Shown one piece after another: positions 34,668-46,663 of a DNA stretch of 64,000 nt. The translations under genes and the position numbers were made by a program. Under the pieces are notes generated by a model. It searched no databases. It saw only the letters and a program-made list of their open reading frames with translations, and was not told the origin of the DNA. The DNA is from [Phialemoniopsis] sp. UDSM-2020. Lineage: Eukaryota > Ascomycota > Sordariomycetes > Thyridiales > Thyridiaceae. The DNA is taken from the NCBI GenBank assembly GCA_018873225.1, contig JAEILZ010000001.1, positions 4,836,001 to 4,900,000 of the forward strand. The letters are read 5' to 3'. The stretch's first letter is position 1; each line of letters begins with the position of its first letter.

Positions 34668-35364
34668 GATGAGGAGTCAGTCGTATGCCGGATCGAGTCG
34701 CCCGCAAACCACGCAATCACTCTATTTCGGGGTGAAGGGAGCACCCATGTGCTGGGCCTCAAACCACGAGCGACCACGAACAAGGCGCGATGGGCGGGTT
34801 AGCGTGCGATCATCGGTTGACGTCGCTCGTGTCGCATCACTGCCAAGTGTGACGAGAGTTGGACTCGGTGTTCGGGTCGAAACTACCTGGGCGCAGCGAG
34901 GCGGTACACAGTGATGGAATCCCGGTTAAAGTGCGCTTTCCCCCCAACCGGATTTGATTGGACTGTGTGGCGGGGAAGGCTGATGCGGATGGATGTCTCG
35001 GCGCATCAGGCTTGAATGGTGGGTCACATGGGTTTCTGACACACCATTCCGGTCATGGAGGGGCTGAAATCAGGCTCTTTCGACTTCGCCATGATGACCT
35101 CAAGGTTTTCGCGCCAGGTGAACAGTCGCATCGGGCGCCCACGTCGCCTCAGTTGCCTTGATACCCAGTTCTAGTGACGAGAGCGGTCTTCCTGCTATTA
35201 CTGGGTGTGCCCGTCCTCGCCGAGCGAGTGGCCAGCACCGGTCGGATAGCGTCCACGCGTTCTTCGTTCTGCATCTGAGAGTCATCGTATATAGGAGCAG
35301 ACTCTGTGCTCTCCAGATCAGTACTAACCAAAGCCATAGTCATGTTCAATCTACAAAGCCAGGG
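34668..35364. promoter_or_regulatory. Divergent upstream region of two hypothetical genes
   Basis: About 700 bases between divergent ATGs. No exon or known motif is seen, so any regulatory role is positional inference only. Confidence 0.4.
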
Positions 35365-36189
35365 ATGAATTCAACAGCTGTATCAGGTGGCTATAAAGTG
35401 TCATACAGCGCATGGGACGAGACTAGCTACGGAGAGTCGACACCACGTTCGGCCTACGGGAATGGCCAGTATCCATCGCAGTATGCGGTATCAGGAGGAT
35501 ATACTCCCTCGCAGGATGGCGCGGAGTATACAGAGTACTATGTTGACAGGCCCGGCAAACATAGGAACAAGGAGAAGGATGGGCATACCGCCAGAAAGCA
35601 CGATCGCCGACATGCTGAAAAGACCAAAGACCAAGTCCCGGTTGAAAAGAGGAGTCATGGAAGTAAATCTCCAGTATCAGCGATGCCAGTCTCGCCGCCA
35701 GTCTGGCAAGGGGAAGTGTCGATGCGGCCGAAGATGACAGCGTCGAGTATGGGAAGTGGGCAACTCCCAACTACGGAAAGGGACAGCTTAGAAGAGTTGT
35801 TTGCAGAGGGAAACGCTAGGTTCGATGAACAAGACTATGGGAACAAGAGTACGTCATCACATGGACCCATTCGAGTTGAGACTGTCTTTTGCTAACTGAC
35901 ATGCGAAGAACTACCTTGGGGTGAGGTCGGCGCGTTACTTCCGCCGGAAGCAGCCAAGGTCATTCAGGAAGCTGAGGACGTCCAAAGCAAGAGGGTTGGC
36001 AAACTGACCCTAGAGAGGCTCAAGAAGGCAGGAATCAGACTTTCAGATTCGGTCGTCAGGAGAGTACACAAGTCTCAGAGTACACCAGTGCCATCCGACG
36101 ACTTTCAAAGATCACCGAAGGAGTCGGAGAAGAGTTCGCAAAGGGAACAGAAGAAGAAATCCAAACAGCGGCGCGGGCTCTTTGGTTAA
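35365..36189 (+). CDS. Hypothetical charged, low-complexity protein
   Basis: Two exons (35365-35848 and 35909-36189, intron GTACGT...GCTAAC...AAG) give 254 residues. The N-terminal half is Tyr/Ser/Gly-rich and repetitive (SGGYKVSYS, SGGYTPSQ). A Lys/Arg/His-rich middle follows, then a predicted helical stretch with LPPEAAKVIQEAEDV and LTLERLKKAGIRLSD. The C-terminus is strongly basic (KKKSKQRRGLFG), possibly a nuclear targeting signal. No known domain is recognised; the composition suggests an intrinsically disordered protein with one short folded helix pair. The in-frame ATG at 35365 is the first one giving the low-complexity start. Confidence 0.65.
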
Positions 36190-36822
36190 GAATTCGTTCA
36201 ATACGTTGTGCAAACCTTGATTGAGGATCTTCTATCATCGCTATCGTCTGACCAGGTATTGACCACGAATGACGAGGGCATATCGTCCGTGGAGTTTCAT
36301 ATTATCACCTTTCCTTTCTTGTTTTATCTTGTACGACCCCCCTAGATAGCTATCGCGATGAAATCTGGTTCAATTTGGAGCATACTGCGTCTTTCGGTCA
36401 GTGTCTTCGTTCAGGTCTATCAGTCACTCCGAGGTAACAGGCAACTGTATAATGAAATATGTCAATATACAACATCGCGTTCGAAGATACCTCGGTAGTT
36501 TGCAACACTGAGGTGCCGAAGATGAGACAAGGTTGACTCCTTCGGCACAGTCGGAATCCCCTCGGATATCAGTCGTGGAGGAGGGCGAAAGACCTGCAAC
36601 GCGGTCCGGATATTGACGAGCAGTGAATATGCAATCTCAATTGTCAAATGGGGGTATCTAAGTCCTCCAAAAGCCACCATACTCCTTAAAAGATCCAAAT
36701 AGCGACACATATATCGGATGCGATCGGCATATCCAGAACAACTCCATGTAGCATCGGTTGGTCCGCCCATTGTCGTTGTACCAGGTGCCTGACTTCGTGT
36801 ATCTGAGATGGGTGAGCTACTT
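36190..36822. other. Intergenic, no firm gene
   Basis: A minus-strand frame runs through part of it (from 36462) but would need to read across the splice pattern proposed for the fragment at 36823-37091. I see no supported feature. Confidence 0.4.
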
Positions 36823-37091
36823 TTACAGTTCTTTCCTGCTGCTTTCCTGTGCATGGAGCTCCTCCAGGATCTCCATTGCGACCTGGGGTGATACTCCCTT
36901 CGCAGGATGTGCTGGAAGACAACGAGAATTAGCCCGTGACCTCGCTGATTTTGATTTGAGGACTGTACGAGAAACCCCATACCTGACCATGGAAATGATT
37001 CCGCGGCTTCCTCTGGTGTCATAGAGCCGACGTCGTTCCAAGCTTGGTCGAAAAGAGCGTCCAAGTCCGCGTCATGCGGCGTATTTATCAC
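36823..37091 (-). CDS. Weak hypothetical gene fragment, start unresolved
   Basis: A possible two-exon C-terminal piece: 36983-37091 (and further upstream in frame), intron 36912-36982 with GTATGG...TTCCAG, then 36823-36911 ending at TAA. The reading contains DLDALFDQAW, MTPEEAAES and ILEELHAQESS, a coding-like amphipathic composition. Upstream the same frame is Arg/Asp/Ser-rich (SRDSSRDRDD) back to a stop near 37275, with no ATG in frame. It may be a small real gene with a missed 5' exon, or a relic. No family recognised. Confidence 0.25.
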
Positions 37092-38575
37092 TTCGCCCGG
37101 TATTTCTGGTATGTCTGGTATCTTCTCCTTTCCTCTGATGTCATCTCGATCTCGACTACTGTCGCGCGAGGCAGGAGATTTTCGTGCGCGGGAATCACGG
37201 TCGCCACAATCGCGGGCGCGGTCATCGCCGTCGTGCGAGCTTTGGAAAACTTCGGAATGGAGTCAGCAATCAGCATCGAACATGCGGCTCTGCTTGCGGG
37301 GAATTTCCGAACCGGCTATCGCGTCATGGCATTTCGACACTTGCGGCTGACCAGCATCAAGGCAGACTCCGGGCGCATGGGCAAGGCGGATCGTGGTGTG
37401 GAGCATTCATTGAATTGACAGCAGCATGGTTCGCGAACCAGAGCAGCGACGCTTGTATCAGGGCTTCCTAGACTCACATATTGATCGGACGAGTAGCAAC
37501 ACGGCCGCCGCCGCCGAAATTGTCACGAAAAATGCGCAAAATCTGCTCATTGTCGTTGTGCCATTGACCGACTCCTCCGGAGGGATATCATCGCGACCAG
37601 CACGAGCAGAACACAATGCGCGCGCGGCGTTCGGTTTTGTTCAAGTTTGCGACAAGGGACAGAAAGAACACAGGGAACAATTTATCCCTGAACCTGGCTT
37701 GGGGGTCATTTACCGTGGCGCGGGGGCTGAGCGCGTACGGTTCCGAGACCACGGGGAGGGGCTTGGGGGAAATTTGATGACCAAAGGGATCCTTGCCGCC
37801 GTCCCTTGGAACTCGGTTCCAATGAAGCCAAACGAGGCGCTTCTCGGGAGATGATCTTTGACAGAAAGCTTTTCAATGCCTCGATAGTTGGACGACGGCC
37901 ATGTCCCCAACAAAATGCAGCAGCCAAAGAATGAAGGAGGGCCAAGTTTTTTCTTTTTCCTCAACCATACAGCGCACCATTGGACAGGACACGCTGGCAT
38001 ATCTACGGAGTACTTGGAATGCTCGGCCAGTGGCATTGTTTGCCCCCTTGTGCCTAAGGACTACTAATCGAATCAAATGCCTAGGTAGGAATTAGGTGCT
38101 GTGGAACGTCTTAGGTTCGGATGCAGTCATCCATCCATGGATACCTAAGCTGTTGGCTATCGATGCATGAATGCCTTCTGCCTATGTCCATTGGTACGAT
38201 GATCATTGTGAAACCGTGATTGATTGAAATATCTGATCATTACCTAACGATTTGTCCAGTGAAATAGAAATAACAGGTTTCAAAGAAAGCTTCAAGGAAA
38301 GCAAATCGGAATAAAATTCGCATCATTCTTCGTGGAGTACAGAAGCAACCACGGTCCACACAAATGCTAATCCTTCGCCCTGATGAGAGCCATTCCCAGC
38401 TTCCGACCATTCCATTGTAGCAGTCGGTCAGACGGGACGGGGCGGGGAGGTCACCTTGTTTGACCGATACCAAATCCGGTCAAGTATCCGGTGGATGCTG
38501 GCTTGCCATGTGCTTTGATGGGGCACACAGACCGGGGCAATCGCAGGGGTCGTATTATTGTATCACCGCGGATCT
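37092..38575. other. Intergenic, no gene seen
   Basis: About 1.5 kb; frames on both strands are short and without family features. A cctaggtagg string near 38083 is the only motif noticed. Confidence 0.5.
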
Positions 38576-41500
38576 TCAATAGCTCAAAGGATCATCCCTG
38601 TCCGGACATGTGATAGCTTCCAACAGGGCTCGAGCTTTTACAGTCTCGGTATGATCGTCGCCCAAGGCTGACGGCAGATGGTGAAGAGACATTCTTAGCA
38701 ACGATCGTGCAGCCTCGCGATCCTCTTGCTTCACGGCAAGGCGAGCAGAAGCAACCTGGAACATCAAGAAGATGGGGCTGTCCTGTGCTACCACGTCTGC
38801 AGACTGGGCCGCTAGATCAAGGATCTCCTTTGCCTTGTCCAACGATCCAGCGCCGATCAGAGCATCTACTAAGGCGATGCGTGTAGTCAGATGCATTACG
38901 AGGGCCTTCGGCGAAGTCTTCAACTGACATGCTAGCAGGTCGCTCAATGTCTCGACGCCCTCCGCAAAGTCGCCACGTTTTGTTTGAAGAACCCCTATCT
39001 CCTGCTGGCATTCGAGAACCGAGGCGGCACTAGGTCCATGCTGACGGCGCTCCGCAGCAAGGGCTCTTGCTAGACAATCTGCGGCCTCATCAAGTCGCCC
39101 TGCTTCGCGATTCAGGACTCCAATGTTGAGGAGGGTTCGTAGGTGCGCCGTCTCATCTGCACCAAAACCCAGGGCTTTCTGTCCTCGCCACGCCTCCTCC
39201 AGAAATTGCCTTGCTTCAGTCAACTGCTCAAGGTAGCAGCACATACGACCCAAAGCGTTTACACTGCGTAATGTATCGGGGTGACTGCCCCCTAAGATAC
39301 TTTTACGCTTTGTGTATGCTTCCCGCATCGCTTCGGCTGCCTGCTTCCACTCTCCCATGCCATGGAGAATGATGGCTCGGCGGTGCTTCAGGGTAAGCAA
39401 GTGAGCACTATCACCATCTTCGTCAGTGGCATCCGCTAGTGCCTTGTCGAGGAGAGCCACTGCTTCTTGGAAACGACCTTTTTGTCGATAGAGAAGGGCA
39501 AGTGAGGATGATGCCTCACGACCATACTTGCCAAGTGTGCCGCTTGGCTGAGTATCATGCTCTATCACACTAAGTAGACGAGGTTCGGCTTGCTCAAACT
39601 GGTAGCATCGTCGATAAACCATGCCTAGAGCGGCTTCAGCTGCGAGTGTGTCTGGGTGGCTTTCACCACACAATTTTGCCAGCTGTATTCGGACGTGTTC
39701 CAGAAGCTCCTCCGCTTCTGGATATCGAGACTCGAGGATCAGGAGCTCCCCCAGCCACCGACTCGAATTCAGCGTGAGTAGAGTCGAGGGTTCGCTTTGA
39801 ACGGAGCCAAGAGCCTCGAACACAAACTTCGCATGTCGAATGCTCCCGGACGTTTTCATCATAACGCCTACATGATAAAAGGAACGTGCTGCTACAGGGC
39901 ATGCCAGTATAGATTTCACAATCTGCTCTGTTTCTTGCTCACAGATCAAATCCATACACGTCTGGGCATGCGGCAGCAACTTGAATAGCGAGGCGGATAG
40001 TGTTGCAGCCAGACTTTCGATTGCTTGGCCGATGATAATCACGGCCTGCACACTCTTCCTCACACGATCAGGAACAGCGAGTCTTTCTCGTGCCCAGGTG
40101 TGCACCAAAGGATGAAGGCTGATGAATTCATCGCTGCGCTTCGCCAACGACGCGACGAAGATATTTCGAAACGATTCCTTGAGTAGGAAGGGATCGCGAC
40201 GTATCTGCCGGAGCCAATCAAGGTCATGTGGAAGAAGAAATGGCTTAATTTCTCCCGTCGACTTAGCGAGAAACATCTCTTCCCAGATCTTCTGCCTGTC
40301 AAGAAACCCTAGTATCTGGAGCAGGTTGGCAGCTGAGGTGTTCTTTCTTTCAAGACGTCCAAAAGAGATCTCATATGTTGTAAACACAGACCTCTCTGGA
40401 CCTAAAGTCTTGCGAAAGCTCAGTACATCCCGACCATGACTTTTCAACATCGGGAGGTATTCGGACAGAGCGATCTGCGTCTCGCTGACGAAAGCGCCGG
40501 CATTCTCTAAGGCCAGGGGCAAGTATCCTAATTCCTTGGCTATGGCCATTGCATCAGTTGTATCTATGAACCGGTCAGCTTCGGTCAGGCTTTCGAGATC
40601 GTTGGTCGCAAATTTTACCTGAGTTGGTTTTCACTCTGTAAGGTGCATTCTCCAACATGACCTTCGCCGCCTGGTTTTCATCAAGATAATCTACCGGCAG
40701 ATTGAATCCAAGGTGTGCTGCAGCAGTCAGACGGCTCGTAATTATGATACGCCCAGTCGGACTTTGCGGCATATACTTCTTGGCCGGATAATCGACGTCA
40801 TCGACGTTATCGAGAATCAACAACCAAGAGAAGCTGCCATCGTCCGCCGACAAGAAGTCCAGCACCGCCTGGGCTATTTTGGGCAACGTTCTGCTATCGG
40901 TGGATAGCTGGTATGTACTAGATAGATAATCGCTGACCCGAAGTCGTGATGTAAGCGCCTGGTACGCCTCCGAGCTGCCCGCTGCTTTGACAAGGTCTAT
41001 ATAGCGCTGAACGAAGGTTCGTAGAGACATCAGACTGTTGGTTTCGTTTGAACCATCCACCCATACAACAGCGGAAAAGCTGTCCTTGAATCGAGTCGCA
41101 AACATGGCTGCAGCGCTTGTCTTGCCCACGCCACCCATACCACTGAGCACGAGAACTCGAGTAGACTGCACGATGGGCTCAATCCCATCCGGGCTTGGAA
41201 ACATATAAGATTTCATAGCCGCCAGCAGCTTCTCTCTTCCGAGAAAGCAGCCACTATGCTGTTGATCATCCATCCACAACGGAGCATTGGGCAGCTGGGT
41301 TAGCGACATGGCGAAGGTAGTGGCTGATGGAAGTTAGAATTGTGATGGGGAAATCCGTTCGGGTTTTATGCATTACCTCTTGACAGCGGTTGCGGTTGTA
41401 CAGCATTCCAATCAGTGCAAGCGTTGGTTTTAGTGGCGGGTGGCTGGTCTATCATCTGCTGCAGGTAGTACAGAATGCTTTGGTAGTCTTCGTCTTTTTC

Positions 41501-42458
41501 GTGGTCGAACCGGATGAGTTCCTTGTGATCCCGAGGCCACGACAGCGTTTTGCCAAGACCAGGAAGAACCGCAGATGTTGACGGAACAATCTTTGAATGT
41601 AGTTGATGGTAAGTATCCGAATTTCAAGGAATCGATGTCATTCTTCGTAAATGAAACGGCGATCTTACCAAGATACGCTTAAAAGGGAAGACTTTGGTCT
41701 TCTTTGTTTCACAAATGAAGATCAGCTCAATGGATAAGATGATTCTGCGGAATTGCTGGTCCTGAGAACGTAGTAGCTCCGATTCTGCTCGTAAGTGCCG
41801 AATAATCCGTGTGTTTGTGTCCACAAAGCACGAGAGCAACTTCAGGCACAAGTTTCCCCAGAATGCAATTTGACTCCCGTAATGGGGCGTACCGAAGAAC
41901 ACTACGCCGCGAGTTGAGCCCTTTATCAAAATCTCAGTTGCATTACCCAGGCTTGAACGTATTAGCATCTTTTTCACTGGTTAGTCAAACACCGCTCGTA
42001 AGTATGTAGTGCACAACAACAATACCTCTTTAACCAGAATCCCACCTAGACTGTGAGCCAAGAATATGATCGGCTGGCGCTCAGTCTGTGGTCTACTGTC
42101 AATGCTTCATGCTGGTCGATTCCAATCGTATAGCACTGACCTTAGTTCTTTCTCGGAACTGCTGAAGCTTGACGAGGAACTCTTCAGCGTAATCATGGAA
42201 GAACTCGCGACTCGATCCGCCCTTGCTACCGTGAGTTCGCACGTTGTATCCGTATGAAAGTATACGCGCGCTAGGTATGTCGTGGGCAAGAAGATCAGAT
42301 AGCCAGTTCCTGCCGAACTTCGAGGTCCATGAGTTCTCCCAATGTCCATTCAATCCGTGTACAGCAACAATGCTGTGACAGTGTGAGCACACTTTATTCC
42401 AACCTTTGGCAATGGGATTGTACTGAGAAGATACATCCATCCAGGAGAATGGAAACAT
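38576..42458 (-). CDS. NLR-like protein: lipase/esterase - NB-ARC - TPR
   Basis: A STAND-type signalling NTPase of 1190 residues, exons 42141-42458, 42026-42073, 41669-41968, 41377-41590, 40619-41323 and 38576-40563, all phases consistent. The N-terminus is an alpha/beta-hydrolase of the PGAP1/serine-esterase type (VAVHGLNGHW; nucleophile elbow AHSLGG near Ser114). An NB-ARC domain follows, with P-loop GMGGVGKT (about 355-362), Walker B LLILDN (Asp near 465), GRIIITSR and GYLPLALENA. The C-terminal 430 residues are TPR repeats of the kinesin-light-chain type (HPDTL...A...G). Such fungal proteins are candidates for non-self recognition, with the lipase as effector released on ligand binding. 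The extreme 5' end is uncertain: a start further upstream by an extra exon is possible. Confidence 0.9.
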
Positions 42459-43247
42459 ACTCAATCGAAGCTACCTCTCCTGTCGCTTCTGTTGGGCTGC
42501 TGGCGGATCTGACTAGCTTGACGCCCCAGTCACCGGCATGCTGCCCCGGCATACACCTTGTGGGGGAGATTTCCGGCTTTGCCATGGGCTCAAATCCTTC
42601 CCGCCCATGTCCTGGTAGGCGATCAGCAGGTACTTCTCGATATCGGGATGGCGATGCTCCGTGATGTTTGCCGGCGGTGAAACATTGAGGTGAAGTTCAC
42701 CGCCCAAGAATTGGATCCGGGCAGTCTGCCTAAGCCTACACCACGGGCAAGGCATCTTCGCTCAGCCTGATTGACCACACACACTTTACAGACAATAGAA
42801 TCGGGACGCGCCCTCGAGTGCCCAAGACGGGTGGTTCTCGCCCAGGTCAGCTCTAAAGGCAGACCACCCCACGTTCTTGCAGTGGACTTGCAGCAGATTA
42901 CTGCAAGAGCAACAAACCACGCACTGTAGACCACCAATCAGCTCAAATCCAGATTCCTCGGCTACAGCAAGCTAATGTAAGATGGTTGAGAGACGTGGCA
43001 TTGTTCATGGAGGCTGCGTGCATTTTATTTGTCAGTAAGGGCGGAGTTCATCTTGACCGAAACCATTTCTAGCCTATCACACTCGACCGTGAAGACACTG
43101 TACACACGCAGTATGACACGATATGGTATGCGGCTCTTCGAGTTTGAATAGCAATCACCTGAGACAAAAGATGCGACAGAATCATGATATATAACAAATC
43201 TGGGAATAAGAACAGATTTACAAAAGCCGATTTATCTCCGAAGTATC
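42459..43247. other. Intergenic, promoter side of the NLR gene
   Basis: 790 bases; a short coding-looking minus frame at 42394-42585 could belong to an alternative 5' exon of the NLR gene but cannot be joined in phase with confidence. Confidence 0.4.
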
Positions 43248-44609
43248 TTAGTTGGGCCACTGGTCAACCAAATCATCGAGGCTGGCTCCCCATGCCAGTT
43301 GTCTGAAGTTAAGACGAGTGCTCAGTCTCTGATACTGAGAACCTGACTTATGCAGATACCCCCCGCCTTGAGCCATAATATCTGAGCTAGCCTCCTTCTC
43401 GAAGAGCCAATGCGAGAAGAGAGGTGGCTGTACTGTGAGACATGTCGGTAGCTCTCGCCTCCTCTGGCCCTGATACTGGCTCTCCTGCGAGTACAATCCA
43501 TCACACCAATCACGTAACATCAAGTCCCAACCTGTGGTGAAGGTCTCCAAGGCAAATTGGTGTAGCAGCTTGCGTGCACCGGCTTGACTGACTGCGTACG
43601 CTTGAGTGCAAAGCGTGCCCTTTGAGGCGTGGACCACCCGCGTGTGAGGCGGATAGACTTCACCTAGAATGTCTTGCAGCGCGAATGGATGAGGTCTCAG
43701 GTGTTTCGGTGATGGAACAGTAGGGTCGTTCGGGATGGATATTCGAAGTAGCGATGAGTTTGTCTGCGTGGAGCTTGCCGGCTGTGGCAGCTCCTGGGGT
43801 GAGTCTGCGAACTCCGTCCCGCAGTGTCCGAGCCATATAATATCCCAGTCGTCTCCGTATGGACTTGTGTTTGGTGTGACGTATTTGGGCGTGTCGGGAA
43901 GAGCAACAGTGTAGCTGCTTGCTGCCTTCTGCGGACTTGAATGATCGTCTGTGGGAAGCCTTAAATCCCCACCGAGCTTAGAGCCATCGTGTAAGGGCTG
44001 AAGAAAGCTGCGGGAGGCGAGTGCAAAGACCTGCAATTGTGACCTGAGTCTAACGTCCCAGTCTGTGTCGTCTTCAAGTATCAAAGCTGTGGTCAAGTTC
44101 CGATCGATGATACTTGCGATGTCATGGTCAGTTTCTTGACCTAGTACATGCAATAGAGCACCAACCTTCGTAGCACGTTCATGTGCGCTCGCCATGAACC
44201 CTTATTGCCACTATTGATGTTCTTATTCCAGCTATCAGCTGGCATAACTTTGTCTTGGATCCTGCTACCATCAACGCCGTCCACATAGCTAAAGCGAAGC
44301 CCTGTCACGGCGCCCGCCAGTGATATAGCATCGCGACGGTCAGTACGCGATGGTAAATTAACCACAAAAATGTCTTGAAACTGGAAGATGCACATATGTA
44401 CGTCAGTGTATGACTGGCTTAGGTGGGATAAGTGATTCTCTCACGCCAAGCGTTGTGTTGAGTATATCGCGCAATTTCGATGCATCCGTACTCAGTCCCG
44501 ATGGCCATACCGACAAGTAACTTGGAACATTCATCCCAGACTGATACATAAGAGTCACGGCGACAATCGTCAAGATGGCCACCGCATATCGGACCGCAGG
44601 GCGTGCCAT
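43248..44609 (-). CDS. Glycosyltransferase family 25 protein, type II membrane
   Basis: A 414-residue protein, exons 44445-44609, 44166-44380 and 43248-44112. A short cytosolic tail is followed by one membrane span (about residues 8-24) and a lumenal catalytic part, the layout of a Golgi glycosyltransferase. The GT25/LPS-transferase fold is shown by the opening DIFVVNLPSRTDRRD, by WRAHMNVLR and by the donor-site acidic motif ALILEDDTDWD (EDD). Later blocks are DWDIIWLGHCG and CTQAYAVSQAGARKLL. Intron 2 (53 bp) leaves the frame open if retained, so a model that misses it would insert an extra segment just before ALILEDD. GT25 enzymes add galactose or glucose; the acceptor here is unknown. Confidence 0.88.
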
Positions 44610-45372
44610 CGTGGGTACGCCCAGGGCAGCATGAGCTGTCCTAATGAACGTTTCTGGGTTGCGCAATGCGAGACTTTTAGAGACATCAAGTAAATGCCTT
44701 TGATTCAATGGATGTATTCTATCGCGCCGTCGTTTGTAGGACTGTAGTGACGCCATGCGCTTTGGAAGGTTGTCAACGAATGTCTGACCACGTCTCAACT
44801 GGGCGGGTAAAGACCCGGTTAATTGGACAATCCTTGGCGAAGATAGTGGCCTCTCGTAAACAACATGTGACTGAGAGCAGGAAACAGATATATCAATTGA
44901 AAGATGTATCTCAACGACGAGATATAGTTACTTGAATGCCTTAGTACGTCGTGTATGAGAACAACATAAGCTAGTGCCGACGTCCAGGGCACGTCCAGGG
45001 CACACCACCTACAAGGCTGAGTAGAGGCTCGGATGCATGAACATTCCAATTTCACTCGACTGAGAGACATAGCATCCACCAAGGGTACCAGCCGTATTTT
45101 TTCCGTTCACGATATTGTATTTCAAATCCATTCAAGGACAAGTTGAGGTCGCATGTAATCGGAGCTGGAGACCTCACATCACATGACGCACGGACCACAT
45201 GACTCAAGAACCCCACTGTGCTAACAAAGTTACTGGGCGACTTCGCTACGAAATGATAACCTCGGACGCTGACATATCAGAGAACATCATCCGCCACCAT
45301 ACACTCAAGTGATGTCGAATTACCAGCACCAGCTTTGATTTAACCACTGACATTCATTAATACTCGTACGAA
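44610..45372. promoter_or_regulatory. Divergent upstream region (GT25 / PPCDC)
   Basis: About 760 bases between divergent start codons, AT-rich near 45100-45300. No conserved motif identified. Confidence 0.4.
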
Positions 45373-46086
45373 ATGGAGACACAAGATCCCAAGAGCGCCA
45401 AACATGACCCCGCGGCAGCCGTCGCCGCAGCTCTACACGACGGCAAGATCCATCTGCTCCTGGCGGCAAGCGGCTCCGTAGCCACGATCAAGCTGCCCCT
45501 CATCATCAGCGCCTTCTCCAAGTACCCCAACGTCTCCATACGAGTCATCCTGACGCACAATGCGGCCCGCTTCCTCGCCGGCCAGGCCGCGGAGCAGCCG
45601 ACGGTGGCGTCGCTTTCGCAGCTGCCGAACGTCGATGGCGTCTACTCCGACGAGGACGAGTGGGACCCGTCGTGGACCCGGGGCGCGCACATCCTCCACA
45701 TCGAGCTGCGGCGGTGGGCGCACCTGCTCGCCATCGCGCCCGTGTCCGCAAACCTGCTCGCCAAGATCACAAACGGCATCTGCGACAGCTTACTGACGTC
45801 ATGCCTGCGCGCGTGGGATACGGACGGCAGCATCGACGGCGTAAAAAAGATCGTACTTGTTGCGCCGGCCATGAACACGGCCATGTGGCTGCACCCGTTG
45901 ACGGGCAGGCAAATACGCATCTTGGAGGAGGACTGGGGCGTCAAGCCCGACGGGACGGGGTGGTTCGAGGTGCTCAGGCCGATGGAGAAGACTCTTGCGT
46001 GTGGTGACTCAGGAGTCGGTGGGATGATGGCATGGCAACAGATTGTGAAAGTGATAGAGCTCAGGCTTGGACTTGTAGAAGAATAG
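45373..46086 (+). CDS. Phosphopantothenoylcysteine decarboxylase
   Basis: A 237-residue, intronless FMN-dependent decarboxylase (HFCD family) that converts 4'-phosphopantothenoylcysteine to 4'-phosphopantetheine in coenzyme A synthesis. All catalytic signatures are visible: the flavin loop AASGSVATIK, the catalytic His109 in LHIELRRWA, APVSANLLAKI, the substrate-binding PAMNTAMW (Asn168), and the active-site Cys210 in LACGDSG. Length and motifs match the plant HAL3/PPCDC type. Yeast-type halotolerance proteins (Sis2/Vhs3) lack either the Asn or the Cys in one subunit; this one has His, Asn and Cys together, so it should be a complete enzyme. Presumed cytosolic housekeeping gene. Confidence 0.94.
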   Translation: METQDPKSAKHDPAAAVAAALHDGKIHLLLAASGSVATIKLPLIISAFSKYPNVSIRVILTHNAARFLAGQAAEQPTVASLSQLPNVDGVYSDEDEWDPSWTRGAHILHIELRRWAHLLAIAPVSANLLAKITNGICDSLLTSCLRAWDTDGSIDGVKKIVLVAPAMNTAMWLHPLTGRQIRILEEDWGVKPDGTGWFEVLRPMEKTLACGDSGVGGMMAWQQIVKVIELRLGLVEE

Positions 46087-46663
46087 ACATGTCATGTTGG
46101 GATTCTCCATGCCGGCTTTCATTCAATCGTCATTTGGGCGGCCTGGCCACATTTCTTCTCCAACTTCAAGACACACCAGGCATATCTTTCTCACCCATGG
46201 TGTTCTACATGTCGGACTCGGTACTTGAAATCAACGATACCCCCTTGCAACCGCAGTGGGGTGCCGAGGCCATCCCATCGTCTCATCTCATCAAATGACA
46301 GGACGGTTATGAGCAAGTTTCCTATCCGGAGAAGCCGTGATTGAGATTCATCGCATCATGGCTGCATCGAGTGAATGATTTGATGCCTTCAGATCGAGAC
46401 CTGCCAAGCTTAGAAAGCGTCTAGCAGAGCAGAGCCCGGACAGATCCCGAGACATGCCACACAGGTGCATCGTGATACTGCAATTAAACCCTCATAACGT
46501 TGCACTCTGACGGAAATTTTCGTGACTTCTTCAGGAAGGTCCTGAACCTTGATTGAAGATCTGAGCCTGCGCTTAAATACTCGGGCCAATACTCAACCAG
46601 ATGGATTTCCTGAGCGCGCGTGTTATACCGCACATACCGACAACTCCTTAGTTATCAATCAAG
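46087..46663. other. Intergenic, no gene seen
   Basis: 575 bases, only short frames. Confidence 0.5.

Noticed and set aside
36462..36822. Continuous minus frame reading past the proposed stop at 36823
   Set aside because: Would require retaining an intron-like GTATGG...TTCCAG segment; coding evidence is weak on both readings.
40000..42458. Separate lipase gene and NB-ARC gene
   Set aside because: Exons 3 to 5 join in phase through good GT-AG introns, giving one continuous protein, so they are one gene.
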